Shown one piece after another: positions 49,201 to 60,540 of a DNA stretch of 64,000 bases. Position 1 is the stretch's first letter, and every line of letters starts with the position of its first letter. Source of the DNA: Eleusine coracana subsp. coracana (Eukaryota; Streptophyta; Magnoliopsida; Poales; Poaceae); contig CM064422.1 in assembly GCA_032690845.1 (NCBI GenBank), forward strand, positions 9,734,001 to 9,798,000, read 5' to 3'. Under the pieces are notes generated by a model. That model was not told where the DNA came from. It made no database searches and saw only the letters and a list, made by a program, of their open reading frames with translations. The position numbers and the translations under genes were made by a program.

Positions 49201-52200
49201 ATAGCCAAAAGTAAATAAATGTGATTTTGGCCATCTGTAACACAATGCCTCAACAAACAAATGTTGTTTGTAACCAACAAAAGTCATCCACAAAGTATAG
49301 GTATATGGTGCAACATGCCTATTTCCACAGACAACCATTCAGAAGCAGGACAGGCCTCATTTTCATGATGACTTAGAGAACTTACATGGTACAATACTGA
49401 TCCATTAAGACTGTAAAGCATGACAGTCATTTCTGGGGCAGAAACTGTGCAAGTCCACAAAATTGGCTTGATCTCCTTTGTTTGAGAAATTTCTTGACGA
49501 GTCTCTCTCTTGGAAAGCTTCATACCTTTGGTTCTTAATGAATGAAGCCGCATCCATGGCATCAGTCTGCTTAACATGACATTGCATTGCGTACCGCCAA
49601 GCTTGGCATCGATCTCGGCTCTGATAGGAAGATATAACTGAACAAAAGACATGTTTTAAAGCTCTAAAAAGCAATTATTATAAAGCTATAAGCCAGCTTA
49701 AGTGTAGGATACTTACGTCCATAGGGATATCCAAAGACGCTACTGCAGCAACTTTTAGAACTTCCAATAGAGAGCTTGAACCTTCTCTAGCTAACTGAAA
49801 AGACGAAATAATACATTATTAACAGAAGAATAGGTACAGCATGACTTTTAGGTGTAACGAGATAGACACTTACATGAATTTCACTAAGATCAATATGAAC
49901 ATCCAAGTGTGGTGTTGCTTCCTCCAGATCGTCCTGTGGTAGGGACTTCACACAAGTAAACTGGATCCCCGTAACATTGCTATCAACACTAAGTCCTTCA
50001 TGCATGTGTCTGAACTTCACATCAAGCTTCGGCACACTGAAGCTAACCTTCCAAAGAACAAATTCAAAATTTTAGCTACATTTTCACTTCACTTCTAAGG
50101 AAGATAGAATCAGAGATACATCAACCCCTCCCCAAAAAAAATGTGGTTTTGCTGATGCATTGCCCAGTAGAGAAGCCTCTGTAGATGTGACATCCAAAAT
50201 ATTATTTAAAATTTTCTGAAATGGACTGTTAGACTGCTAAAGGTGAAATCTCCTGCCCACCAACCCAATCTGAAAGCTTTCATGCACAATCCAATGGGTA
50301 ACTGTCCATGTTGAATTTTCCAGATTTGTTCTGGACAATTAGGAACCCTTGTCAGCTCTGATACCATGTTGGAAGGAAAAAAGTTTATTGATTCCTCCAA
50401 ACCCTAGAAGGGTGGGTATATATAGTATGGTACAAGGGCCTCTAGATGGGCCTAAACACATGGGCCAACATATACTCCAACACCTCCTAGGACATCACAT
50501 GCTCACGTCCACCAAGGTTGTTTAGTACAAAGGGGGTATTTAGCATGGTTTTGAGTGCTCGAGTGTGTTGTATATTTAGTTCCAGAGCTCAGCATTGATT
50601 TTGGTTATGTGGCGAGAGCTGACGGAACTCAGTGTACATACTCCAATGACTAGAGCACCTTTAGAGACAAATATACACATTTCATGTATCCATCACAGAT
50701 CTTTAAGAGTATATTTAAAACATTTGACCACATGTACGCCCAAGATGACACATATTGCCAAGCAATGAATTTGCAATTTCCTAAAATGGGTAGTCAATTC
50801 AGCTACATTGACTTCCAACAGAATTGTAAATTGTAGTTTACATGTTGGAGGGCATCAGCATCATAGAAACAATAATAAGCCACATCACCCAATGCATTTT
50901 GTTAGTAATTAGCAAGTGTAGATGACCACAAGCCTATTCACTTGCATCTTCAAAACAGCAACAGCACTCTGTATATCAAGCTATGAGCTCAATTTTGCGA
51001 GAGAGAAGTCAAATCATTTTGAATATGCTATGGTGGTTATAGACTAAGTAAAGCGACCTTTTAGCTATGGACCATATATGTATACTAATAGAATATGATT
51101 TGGCAAAATCCAATCTGAATACATTTTAGATAAGGCCGCTACCACTAACTACCAACCGAAGCAAGTTTGTAGGAGTCCAGATTACATATCCACTATCCAG
51201 ACAAGAAGAAATTTAATACACAGCTACCATCAACTTATATAATTCTGCAAGTGTTCCGACTAAAAGTAGCAAACAAGACTCGGGCAAATTGCCATAGAAA
51301 TAAAATTTAAGAAGTTCTAATGGAAATATGACTATCATCATATAACACACGTAGTTACATTTCCCTAAAAAAACACACATATTTATGAAAGTGAAGACAA
51401 TCAAATCCAGTATTAAAAAAACAGCATAAGGAATACCCAAATACAAATGAGAATACATGAGTTGATTTAATGTTTCCAAGCCCTCCTTCCATTTGATGGC
51501 ATTTTGCTCATATTAATCACTGATTAAAATAAAATTGCACTCTTAGGATATTTTTATCTCGAAAACGCCAGAGAGAAGCACTTCATTATGTTAAGAATTC
51601 AAAAATTAGTTAATAAAAACAGTTGACAACTTTTTAAAAAAGAAGAAAAGGTGCAATGATGAATGCGATCATCTATTTCCTTTAATATTGGTAAATCGAT
51701 TTGTTTTTAGACATGAAGTAGGTATTTTCAGCAAATGGTTTATGTGGCTACAAATATGAAAAAGTATTCTCAGCAAATGAGCTTACAGTTCTTCAGAGAG
51801 ATTTCCAAATTCAGCTTATGGGTAAACAAACCTTGTCTGGAAATGCGAGCATTTGTTTCTTTAACACTGGTAAAATGGATTTGCTTCTAGATGTCTGTTT
51901 GATTGCTGAAGCATCCACGATAGAATCTCCACTGTTCACAGAGCCACTACTATTTTCTGAATTTGTAAGTTTCTTGTGGAACATCCTCTCATCAATGTTG
52001 GCAATTACAGATCCACATTTCAATTCCAGGTTAACGATTTTGACACCTCTCTCCCTAACAAAAAAAAAGAGAAACATGTTGTAAACAAGCAAGAGAAAGT
52101 TAATCATTGGGACATCAATAATATTTATCACGGTGTGAAGTATTTCTTGGACAATCAAAGCCACTAGCCTGTGTCTCAGATGTTTGACAGAATTGTCTAC

Positions 52201-55200
52201 AGCTTTCTAAAAGTTGCAGCAATCATATAAAAGATTAAACATAATATTTGCAAGATCCAAAATCATGTTCTGAGTCTTATAGAACTATGAGTTAGTTTGT
52301 ATAGTTTATTCTTATTTAGCACACTAAGAATATTTGCAATAGCTTCACCAGAATATCTTAGTTGTTAAAAAGACTCACTTTTCATGACCGAAGTCACAAG
52401 TAACCAACAAATCTTCACAGACAAACGGGGCCAAAAAAATTTCTGAGTTCGATACAGAAGCTTGATCACAGTGAAGAGCGTCATGTAGATTACAGCTGCC
52501 CATCGCATCAGCAGGCACCCCGAAATCTCCGAAGTGTAAATTCAAAGGTAAAAGATGGAACTTGACACCAAGAATATGATTAGGACCAGCAATTTTGAAT
52601 GTATCCACGGTTAGCTCTTTGATGTCAACAGCACCTTTTGGTACCTACATCATTAGTTCACAACAATTTATATTTAAAAATAAAAGTAAACGACCATCAC
52701 ACACTTGTTGAAATGCATAACTTAAAATATACAATGCTTCCACTCAGTGTGTCAGCAAAAACATATATCCATTGCACCTACATGATACAATGATGTGTTC
52801 TGCCACATACTTTTTATAACAATTTTGCATATAGAGCATACCAGAAGAACTATGAATATAATTAAACAGATGTCATGATGGACGCTAAAATAGTGGTGTG
52901 TGTACATAAATCCTGGGTAGGCATCAACCAATAACCACAGCATATAGTGGCAACTTTTCAGTACATACAATCTTTCTGTTTATCTGGCACGGCACAGACA
53001 TATCCAATATGCAGAGCAAGTGGTGTATTGGTCCTGTTTCATGTGCCTGCTTCTTAGCATGTACATTTACATGAAATTATTTGTAAAAATACTGTGATAA
53101 GGACATTAATCATGATGTGGAGTCAAATTATTATCTTTGTACAACTGCATTTTCTAGGGGTCTCACTCCCAATCTATAAAACTATTGCATTAATTCTTGT
53201 AAAGGATCTCACTTCCAAAAGAATCACCATGTATCCTGGGCCTCCTGGCATGCAAGAGTGCAAGACTCCCAGCATTCCTTTATTTTCAACCAATTTATGG
53301 TCTGCTATGTGGAGCCATACTGTTATGGGCCAAGCTGACTTGGTGGCGGCAGCCCAACATGTTAGGGCTGCCAACGCACTTGGTGTACCGCCGGAGGAGG
53401 AACAGCTCGGTCCAGGTGCAGTTGCACCCTTCCAAAGTGGCTAGAAGGATGTTTAGGGGTCTTAGGAATGAAAGAATAGATCAGATTTAATCTGGAAAAA
53501 GTAATCCAGTCTGTAATAAGAGAGAGGAGTCTTATTTAAATAGGAATCAATCTAAGGTTGGAGTAGAAATAGTGTCAAGTCCACCCTATATAATGACAGG
53601 GATGTAATATTATCTATCCAAGTAACAGAAGGGTTTTGCCCACACTGTGCCACACCACCGCCAACCCTAGCCGGCGGCTTCCCTAGCTGCCAGCAGCCCT
53701 AGCAAGTTGGGGTAGACTAGCAGCCCTAAACCCTAGTGCCGTCCACGACCCCAAGACATACACCCACAGCTCCATAATCAAGAGGTGATTCCATGCACAT
53801 ATAAATTCAGATGATAGAGATTGTCACATAGCAGCAACAGCAACAACAAAACCTTTAGTTCCAAGCAAGTTGGGGTAGACTACAGATGAAACTCACAAGG
53901 ACTAGCAAAGGGAAGGAGAAGAGAGAAGGATAAGTTGAAAGGAAGTGGGAAATACCTTGATTACCAGGTCAGTCACAGAAATTGATAGAAGTCTTGCCAT
54001 GTTTGATGTTACCAGCCATTTCCCTTTTCCTGTGGAGCGATGCCTTGCTGACTTGCCTATCTTTTTGTTTTGAGAAGATGATCTAGTTACAATTTCAAGA
54101 TCATTTATTAGCAGGTGCAATTTTGGGTCCTTTGAGATGACGCCAAAACTTAGTTTCACCAGTGACTTGCGGAAACTTAGTTTTATTTCGCCGATTGAAA
54201 CAGATTCGAGAGAACCCTGAGGAGAATTTTGACAATGTGAATGTTAGGGTTAGCAAGAAAAATGTTGGCAAAAACTATCTAAAATCATCATTGTTCAACA
54301 TGATGCAGACGATTTTATAACATAAAGATTATCATCCCATAATCCATTTCTATAAAGAATATATTGGCTGTATAACAAAATAAGTGGATTTTAAAACAGA
54401 AAAATGTTTTTAAGTAACTTTCCTATAATGATGACGTCAAGATAATTAAGCTTTTTTCCATATAATATCAACAAGTCCAGTCATCCATGAGCAACACGTC
54501 AATATCAAAGCAAAACAATTCCATATTAGCTGCACATAGCATAAATATGGAGCGCATTCGAAACAATAGCAGCTTCGGAAGTCTCATGTAGCATAAGATG
54601 TTCATGTCTATGAGATGTTCTTAAAAAATGGAAAAATGAACCACTGACAATCATCAACTCATTAACTAAAAGGACCCTAGTCAACATGAGATGAAAGACA
54701 AACCTTGTGGAATTTTATTGTTACATCTCGCAAGCAATTGAATCCAGCAACTCGAAATCCAACAGAAGCTGAGAGCACACGACTCAAGAACCAAGCTAAC
54801 AATCTTGCAGCGAATCTGTAAAGAGCCGAACACAAGTCAACGCTGGATAGAAAATTTCCCCCCAAAAAAATAGTAAAACAATGTAAAGTGAAAATGTTGC
54901 ATGGCTATGTTTAAATGGAATCATTGAACATAGGAGATGGTAAAATTTGTTTTAAATAGGATAGCTCTAACTTTGAATCAATGCTTTCTGCAATAAGACT
55001 AAATGTTACAGATTGGGTCTTTGAAAATTAATCATTTATTGGCACCATTTATTACATAGGGGTAGTAAATTTGATTTAAATGACATGGTTCTCTCTTTGA
55101 GTCAATGCTTTCTGCTAGCTTAAGTCTGATGCAACTGATTGAGATCCTTGAAAATTAATGAAAATGAGTTATATCAAACCTACTGACCAGTCAAATGCTT

Positions 55201-56231
55201 TTTTGCATTACAGAGTTTTAGAAATATAAAATGGGAACCCATGCAAATAATTCATTGACTACTCAAAAACTCAGAAGCCACATATTGTGTTTCAAGTTTA
55301 CTCATAATGTAGCATCAGAAAAGCACCACACAGGAACACAAGCTGAAACGCTCAGAGATTCTTTACCATTGTAACTGAGTAGATGGCAACTGAATACATG
55401 ATGAATCCTGAGCGGATAAATAACTTGCAATATACAACAAGCAAAAAACTTAAGGTGTTCCACGCCAACAATAGTAAAACATGCTTCACCAAAAGAACAC
55501 AGAAATAATGCTCAAATATACCATTACACTATCCAATCATGCCCCCAAATAGCAAGAAAACGAACAGCAGAGCACTCTAGAACATTTCACTACAACCAGC
55601 TGTCAACGGGGCATACCGGAACTTTGCAATTGAACAGTTCCAGATAGAACGACTAGAATCCTTTTTCTGTTTTAGTTCTATGGATGATAATGATTTCACT
55701 GTACGTTTCGGCCAACTTAAAACCAAAATTTGAAACACACTGGGTGCAAAGCCAAGACGTGCTCTGGCCAAGCCTCCCTTGCTATAATCAGTCAAATGAA
55801 TATGGCACAGACTGCACGCGTGCTTAAGTTACCATCAAAAAGCTCAATACAGCACCTAAAACGCCATATGCACACTCAAAAAGGAAAAACCTCAGCGACG
55901 GTTGCTGCAAAACCCCAAGCTTCCAACCGATCAGCTCCAAGCCAGCCATAGCAATTCCAAATGCAATTACACAAATAGACATCACCAAACACGCACAATT
56001 CACAGCAATGGAATCCCAGCACCGACAACAGGGCGAAGTGCGCGGAACCCCATGTAGCCCCAACACACACGAAACAGCTCCCGCCCGCGTTCCCGTGAGA
56101 TCCTACCTATCCTACTGCGCCCAAGAGCGCGCGACTAGAGTTCGAAGCAGAGGAGCTTACGTAAAGACGACCCATCCGACGACGGAGACAGCGAGGAACA
56201 CCGAGAATAACTTGGCCGGCGAGGACGCCAT
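34254..56231 (-). CDS. SAB: SABRE/KINKY POLLEN/APT1-type bridge-like lipid-transfer protein
   Basis: Exons from the start: 56231-56161, 54815-54704, 54216-53956, 52644-52379, 52054-51832, 50047-49874, 49794-49717, 49637-49386, 48766-46688, 45622-43777, 43673-43573, 43253-42888, 42035-41917, 38957-38705, 38502-38278, 37825-37692, 37439-37367, 36851-36753, 36661-36476, 35571-35218, 35131-34964, 34814-34439, 34351-34254. All junctions keep phase with GT-AG borders: 7914 nt, 2637 residues, against about 2600 in Arabidopsis SABRE. A hydrophobic N-terminal anchor opens the protein (KLFSVFLAVSVVGWVVF). Landmarks are the FAARLLAWFLSRVLSASVGF region, an FMP27/GFWDK-type block near residues 1260-1310 (LPWWDDMRYYIHGKIVLYFN), WWSLNYNPPHKLRSF near 1475, an acidic segment in exon 14 (SDDEDVEEEADE) and the Apt1-like end RETTPYQSDSSRSSYEDFHD. 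Family members are long grooved proteins that channel lipids between membranes. Maize APT1 is Golgi-localised and needed for pollen-tube growth, Arabidopsis SABRE for cell expansion. Confidence 0.96.
35572..36475 (-). other. SABRE intron 19
   Basis: 904 bp between exons 19 and 20. Contains repeated TTGACCCT words (35710-35890) that look like a decayed small repeat; no borders found. Confidence 0.4.
37942..38224 (-). mobile_element. SINE-like retroposon in a SABRE intron
   Basis: CAATCAAATAGCAC occurs at 37928-37941 and 38225-38238, a perfect 14-bp target duplication around a 283-bp insert. Read on the minus strand, the insert begins near a pol III box-B-like GGTTCAAATCC, runs through a GC-rich body and ends in TTGAG plus a run of T. 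T-rich tails and tRNA-derived heads are known for rice SINEs. A clear box A is not seen, so the 5' end may be truncated. It lies in the sense orientation of SABRE. Confidence 0.78.
39430..40130. other. Unassigned segment of SABRE intron 13 with a faint internal repeat
   Basis: 39435-39512 and 39663-39740 look related at both DNA and translated levels (both contain a TDI then YKDPI pattern), suggesting an old duplication with a 228-bp period. The GC-rich part at 39850-40030 is not identified. Confidence 0.35.
40269..41414 (+). mobile_element. 5'-truncated LINE in SABRE intron 13
   Basis: TAAGATCTTCATATT flanks the insert on both sides (40254-40268 and 41415-41429), a perfect 15-bp target duplication. 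The 1146-bp insert holds the C-terminal half of a reverse transcriptase ORF and a 3' end CTACCCCAACTTGCTTGGGA followed by a TTG repeat tail, which is characteristic of an abundant grass LINE family. It is antisense to SABRE. Confidence 0.93.
40279..41187 (+). pseudogene. LINE reverse transcriptase, C-terminal fragment
   Basis: An open frame begins just after a TAA at 40276-40278 and reaches TGA at 41185-41187. It shows GLHQGSALSPYLFALVMDE, the catalytic LFADDVVLV box, FRYLGSMLQ, AMLYGAECW, and a basic end with HQLRWFGHVQRRP and KRGRGRPNLTW. The endonuclease and first half of the RT are absent because of 5' truncation. The remaining frame has no stop, which suggests a recent insertion. No function is expected on its own. 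Confidence 0.92.
46084..46299 (+). pseudogene. Copia-type gag-protease fragment in SABRE intron 9
   Basis: The plus-strand frame contains SKWILDAGRCTHLTGNSKYF, matching the W-I-L-D-S/T-G-x-x-x-H-x-T-G region of Copia proteases. The catalytic DS/TG triad reads DAG, so it would be inactive. Only about 70 codons can be related. No LTR or target duplication was found in the intron. Antisense to SABRE. Confidence 0.55.
50048..51831 (-). other. SABRE intron 5
   Basis: 1784 bp, AT-rich. Contains the TRIM-like LTR at 50355-50482; the rest is not identified. Confidence 0.5.
50355..50482 (-). mobile_element. TRIM-like (miniature LTR) remnant: 116-bp LTR plus primer-binding site
   Basis: 50367-50482 begins TGTTGGA and ends TCCAACA, a perfect 7-bp terminal inverted repeat, and contains a TATA-like GTATATATAG. 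Directly left of it, GCTCTGATACCA (50355-50366) is the complement of TGGTATCAGAGC, the initiator-Met tRNA primer-binding site. So this is the 5' LTR and PBS of a minus-strand element. The partner LTR was not found within the intron, so the element is incomplete. Confidence 0.75.
53321..53756 (+). mobile_element. Possible solo LTR in SABRE intron 3
   Basis: TGTTATGGGCC at 53321 starts a 436-bp block with CCTATATAATGACAGGGATG (TATA-like, about 53583) and TTTTGCCCACACTG, a pattern seen in plant LTRs. CATAC lies at both edges (53316-53320 and 53757-53761), a candidate 5-bp target duplication. The right terminus reads AAGA in place of the expected CA, so the border may be mutated or wrong. Confidence 0.5.
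53829..53902 (-). mobile_element. Short 3' end of a LINE (TTG-tail family)
   Basis: In reverse complement this reads the same 3' end as the LINE at 40269-41414: TCATCTGTAGTCTACCCCAA, CTTGCTTGG, AAAGGTTTTG and a TTG-type tail. Only about 70 bp are present. A related GCAAGTTGGGGTAGACTA also occurs at 53702-53719. Confidence 0.65.
54816..56160 (-). other. First intron of SABRE
   Basis: 1345 bp, donor GTAAGC, acceptor TTTACAG. No transposon with borders recognised. Confidence 0.6.
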
Positions 56232-56754
56232 GACCCCGCAGGGGGAGACGCCCCCCGCGCGCCCCTGGATCCGCTTCAGGCCACCCGGATCCGGGCCGCC
56301 AGCGGCGCGGGTGCCGCCATGGCCTCCGCCGACGTGGGGCGCGAAACCCTAGCTCCCGGACGAACGGCGCGGGGAGGGAGGAGACCGGGCAGACGATCTC
56401 GCGTCGGGTGCCGCGCCGGGGAAGATGATTGCTGCTGTGCTGTTGCCTCGGGGGATGTGTGTCAGAACTCAGAACTCTCCCAGAAGTCAGAGCGAGAGTG
56501 GGGGACTGAGATCGATGGGGTGTAGAACAGGAGAGAGACGAAGGGGGCCTTGGGCTTTTCGCCCTTCGAGGCTTTCGAAGGCGAGCAACGGTCGGTCCAT
56601 GCTGCTGGAAATGAGTTCTTGGCAAAACAAAAATGATTGGGTGATCACCTCCATAGATCAAACACCAAACATTTTTTATTATAAATTGTTTTCATTTGAG
56701 GATTAAAGTTGAGCAGGCTAAAATTGTAATTCTCGATTTTTTATTATCCATTTT
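56232..56754 (-). promoter_or_regulatory. Promoter and 5' leader of SABRE
   Basis: The first 250 bp upstream of the ATG are GC-rich, then the sequence turns AT-rich towards the Helitron-like segment. No decisive TATA box or known element seen. The start ATG context is GGCCATGGCG-like on the minus strand (GTCATGGCG). Confidence 0.4.
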
Positions 56755-57599
56755 TCTATCTATATATAAGATCAAGACGAGATGTTGAAAAGACGAATAT
56801 TGCCGTCTACTAAATGCTTCTCCTTCGGTCCCACAATTGGTTCATTGGATCCATCGTTTTTATTTCTTTGTTTTTCACCTTTCCCCACGATATTCATCAT
56901 GTTTATTCCTAATTTCTACAATCTATTAATTGAGTTACGGTCGTTCACTTCGTGTTCATAAAGTTAGAGATTGAATCCAAATCGGTTTCGTACCTTCTAT
57001 ATCAAGTATCAAATTGTAAAAATCATAACTCCCACATCCGGAGCTCAAATGAGAATCTATCTTGTAGCTCTCAAAAAGTTCTACAACTTTGGTATTCAAT
57101 AGAAGTTCAGATCTCGCAGTTTTGATTTTCAAATATATGATGTAAAAATATTTGTTCTGATTCGGATTCCTCTGCGCAGATTTCTATGCGGAGCCCATAT
57201 ATCCTATCTCCGTAGTCTAAATAATATGATCCATATATGTTTCGAAAAGGTATCAACAAGATCTACACCTTTTGTGTTTTAACTTTTTCTATTAGAGCAA
57301 GTATACAATTTCAAAATCGCGTTGCAATACAGTGCTATTTATGGACTTCGTGAATTAATTTTTTCTTTCGGATAAAGCTTCTAGAATATGATAAATAATG
57401 GTGATAAAATTGTTACTTTTGATATATAAAATGATATACTAAGAAGCACCAACATTAATATAAATATAATATTTCATGTAAAAAATATTAATAATATTGT
57501 ATATATCTAATAATTATATTATATAAATAATTTATATTTAAATTATAAAAAATGTTTTATTTTTTAAAATCCATAACAACGTACGGATATTTTGCTAGT
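56755..57599. mobile_element. Helitron-like non-autonomous segment
   Basis: The left end TCTATCTATATATAAGA and the right end ACGGATATTTTGCTAGT fit a group of grass Helitrons that start TCTATAT and end in CTAGT. The interior is AT-rich and non-coding. The 3' hairpin is weak and the left flank base is T where A is expected, so assignment rests on the end sequences. Confidence 0.5.
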
Positions 57600-57626
57600 C
57601 ATATTAAAAGAATGTTGTCAAATCTA

Positions 57627-57714
57627 AAGCTCTCAATCGGACACCATCTTCTCAAGTCCGAGAATTCCTCCAAATTCAAAGCTCATAATCGGACATCATC
57701 TTCTCAAGTTCGAC
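57627..57714. repeat. 36-bp direct repeat pair
   Basis: 57627-57662 and 57679-57714 are 36-bp copies with four differences, both containing AATCGGACAYCATCTTCTCA. Confidence 0.85.
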
Positions 57715-60540
57715 GAGAAGAACTTGGTTGACCACCGATCTTTGATTTCTCATCAATCTTGACCCTTCCCCCCTCGAAGCTAGCAAAAGGACGTTGTCAC
57801 GTTGCTAGGCCGCCCTATCTTTGGATCTTCCTCCAAATCCGCGCGAGAGCATGTCATCGTTCCGCCATAGCTTTCATTCTCCTCTAAATTTGCGCCTCTC
57901 CCTTCGAATCCACAGAGCAGGTACCTACTGCTTTATAAAAGAGGATGCACGATAAAGGTGTTGTTGTGTTATGGCAAGGGAGTGGCTCGACTACGAGATC
58001 ATGGCAGTGGAGCGCAGCTTGACGACGGTGCCATGGCGTCATGGGGGCCTTGGGGAGGTGGAGATACGGTGGTCTTCATGACTGTCATGGCTAGCTCCTC
58101 GTTCGTTTGTAATAAGGTGGTGAGGTAGTTCGAGTTAATGAGGACAATATAGTTTTTTCTCTTTTTGACTATTTTTGCCTCCGATAAATTTGAGGGGTGG
58201 AGGGAATATGATCTACTACCTTTATACTCACATTTTTATGTTTGAGCAGTAGGTTTGAACTAATTTTGCACTAAGTTTTATGTTTAAACGTTAACAAAAA
58301 AAATAGTTCATGATAAGTATTTGGACATCGCGTGCATTTGAACCAGCACAAGATGAAGCTCTCACGTACAGGCTACAGACGTGTTACGGTTATATATAAA
58401 TTTGATGTGTTGATCGTTTTCTCATTATTAGAGTTGTTGCAAATGTTTCTGCCTTCCTATCACTATCGTCGTGACACTACCAATTTTATGATCCAAATCA
58501 TCATATTATGAAAACAGAGAATGAATGCGCTGAATCCATATCACCATTATTGTCCGAGCTCGATCGAGCGCAAGGTACTGTTTTCTCCCGTTTCTGTCGG
58601 CAGAGACATGTGCTTATTGGGGTCATTTTTGTCCATGACGATATATGATGCATACTAGTCGAGTTTTGACATATCTAGCTGCCTGAAAGGATGTTCCCAA
58701 TGGTAAAGACATGATCGGAGTGGACAGTGCACATAACCTCAGCTTCGGAGATGGGCAGCCGGATTGAACAAGAAGAAAGAAGCTTCTTTTGCTGACACCA
58801 GAGCGGGGATATCCTAGTGTGAGGCGACCATTGGCACCGTCGTTGGTGGTTGCAAAAGAGCTTCTTGCTTTGTTTGGCCTGCACAACGCTAGAGATAGAG
58901 TTGAAAAGGCTTGATATAATTGTTTAATCATCATTAGGAACGCCGTTTTGTCCATGTGCGTTTAAACTACTGCTAGCGTGTACCATTGTTTATAAGAGGT
59001 ATCGAGGTCGAAGCGTATACGTGTGTATGTCAGGGCATTTGTTTTCTCTTTTATTTTTTAATTGGTGATATGGTAGCAGTTTAGATGATGGCATATAATT
59101 GAAGCCGACCGATCGTAGGAGAGAGAGGTCTCATCATCCTCTTGATGGCGATCACCCTGGCTCGTGCGCCAAATGTGGTCAGGCGGCGCTTACACATGAC
59201 AGACCTCGGACTTTTATCCATGGCATGCAAGCGATTTGGACGGCCACTGTCGGCATCTTGGATTGCACATCGCGGTTTTTTTACAAGATGAAAAGGACGC
59301 GGCGGCGTGCACGTGCAGGATACAGTGAAGCAGATCCAAGGACTTCTCGCTATTTTAGCATTTTCTTTTCCCGGTAATTCATTATTCTTCACATAGAAAC
59401 ATTTTCCCCTGTCCGTATGTACAAGAGAAGCAGCTTCTGTGACGCAACTAATGTAGGCAGAAAGATCGTAGCGTAGCAGCCTACGACATATGCTAGCTGT
59501 GTACCCGTACATGCGAAAGAAGAAGAGAGAAGTCGAGTCATGCACACACCAGATTCAAGGTCCTCGAGAGCAACCGCTCGCTGCTGTTGCTGTCTGCTGA
59601 TCACAGAGACGTCACTGTTTCATCAGCAAGAGCCAACGAATCTTTCCTTTTTATTAGAGACAAGAGGAGCCAAAAGAACCTTTACTACACATGAGCCAGT
59701 GTCAATAATGCTCGTGTAACGACGTCACTGTGCTCCGACCTCCGATGCAAGTAGCTACTAGTAGTAGAGAATGGTCTGTCACAGTTTTTCGTGGACTCGT
59801 GATTCATGCATAAACCATGCCACCAAGAGGGCTAAGATTTTTTTTTTCATGAAAAAATAAAGCCATTTCCCTGGCAGAACAATGAAATCAGTGATACGGT
59901 GTCAAATAAACTGTTTTGCACTTGTAGTTAGTACAAGTTTATTTATTTTGCTAGGAAGTTACAAAAAAAAACACTATTGTACTGTAATTTGGATCAACTC
60001 ATTCAATTTGATTGAAGATTTGGCGTCAAGATTTAAAGCAAAATATTCATGTTTATACAAATAATGTACTCTATGTCCTTTAAGAGAAAAAAGAAACATT
60101 CCTTCTCTCATGGGTCACTGCAAGATTTGTCCATTTCCTTGTACTCTTTTGCTTGTGACGTCTCCACCAACCTCTCAGAGATATAATATATCTTTCTCAT
60201 TGAAAAAAAAAACCACTTGTACAAAGTCATCCATCAAGGATACATTTCTAGAATTTAGGCTGAAGAGAACGAAATGTTTATCCTTCATCCAGCAATTTCA
60301 ATCCCTTCTATAATAGTAAGCGTCCCATGCATTCTGTTGACAGATCCACACAAGCTTTTGCAGCCACACTAGTTGACTAGCAGCTGATTAAAATGAACAG
60401 CGCACGATAATACAAAGCCTCTCACCATCCGACTGTCTGTTACTATCATCCAATTCACACCCCTTTCCGCAAGTGTCACTTGGAACACAGACAATCCTAA
60501 AAGTGCGCATACACACAAATTGGTGGGTTGCATGCATGAT
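57715..60540. other. Gene-poor spacer
   Basis: Open frames exist (for example minus strand 58623-58955 and 59081-59545) but none carries a recognisable domain, a convincing start context or splice continuation. I call no gene. Confidence 0.4.

Noticed and set aside
58623..58955. Minus-strand frame of 110 codons
   Set aside because: No recognisable motif, splice continuation or start context; cannot be told from chance.
59081..59545. Minus-strand frame of 154 codons
   Set aside because: Uneven composition and no family resemblance; not supported as a gene.
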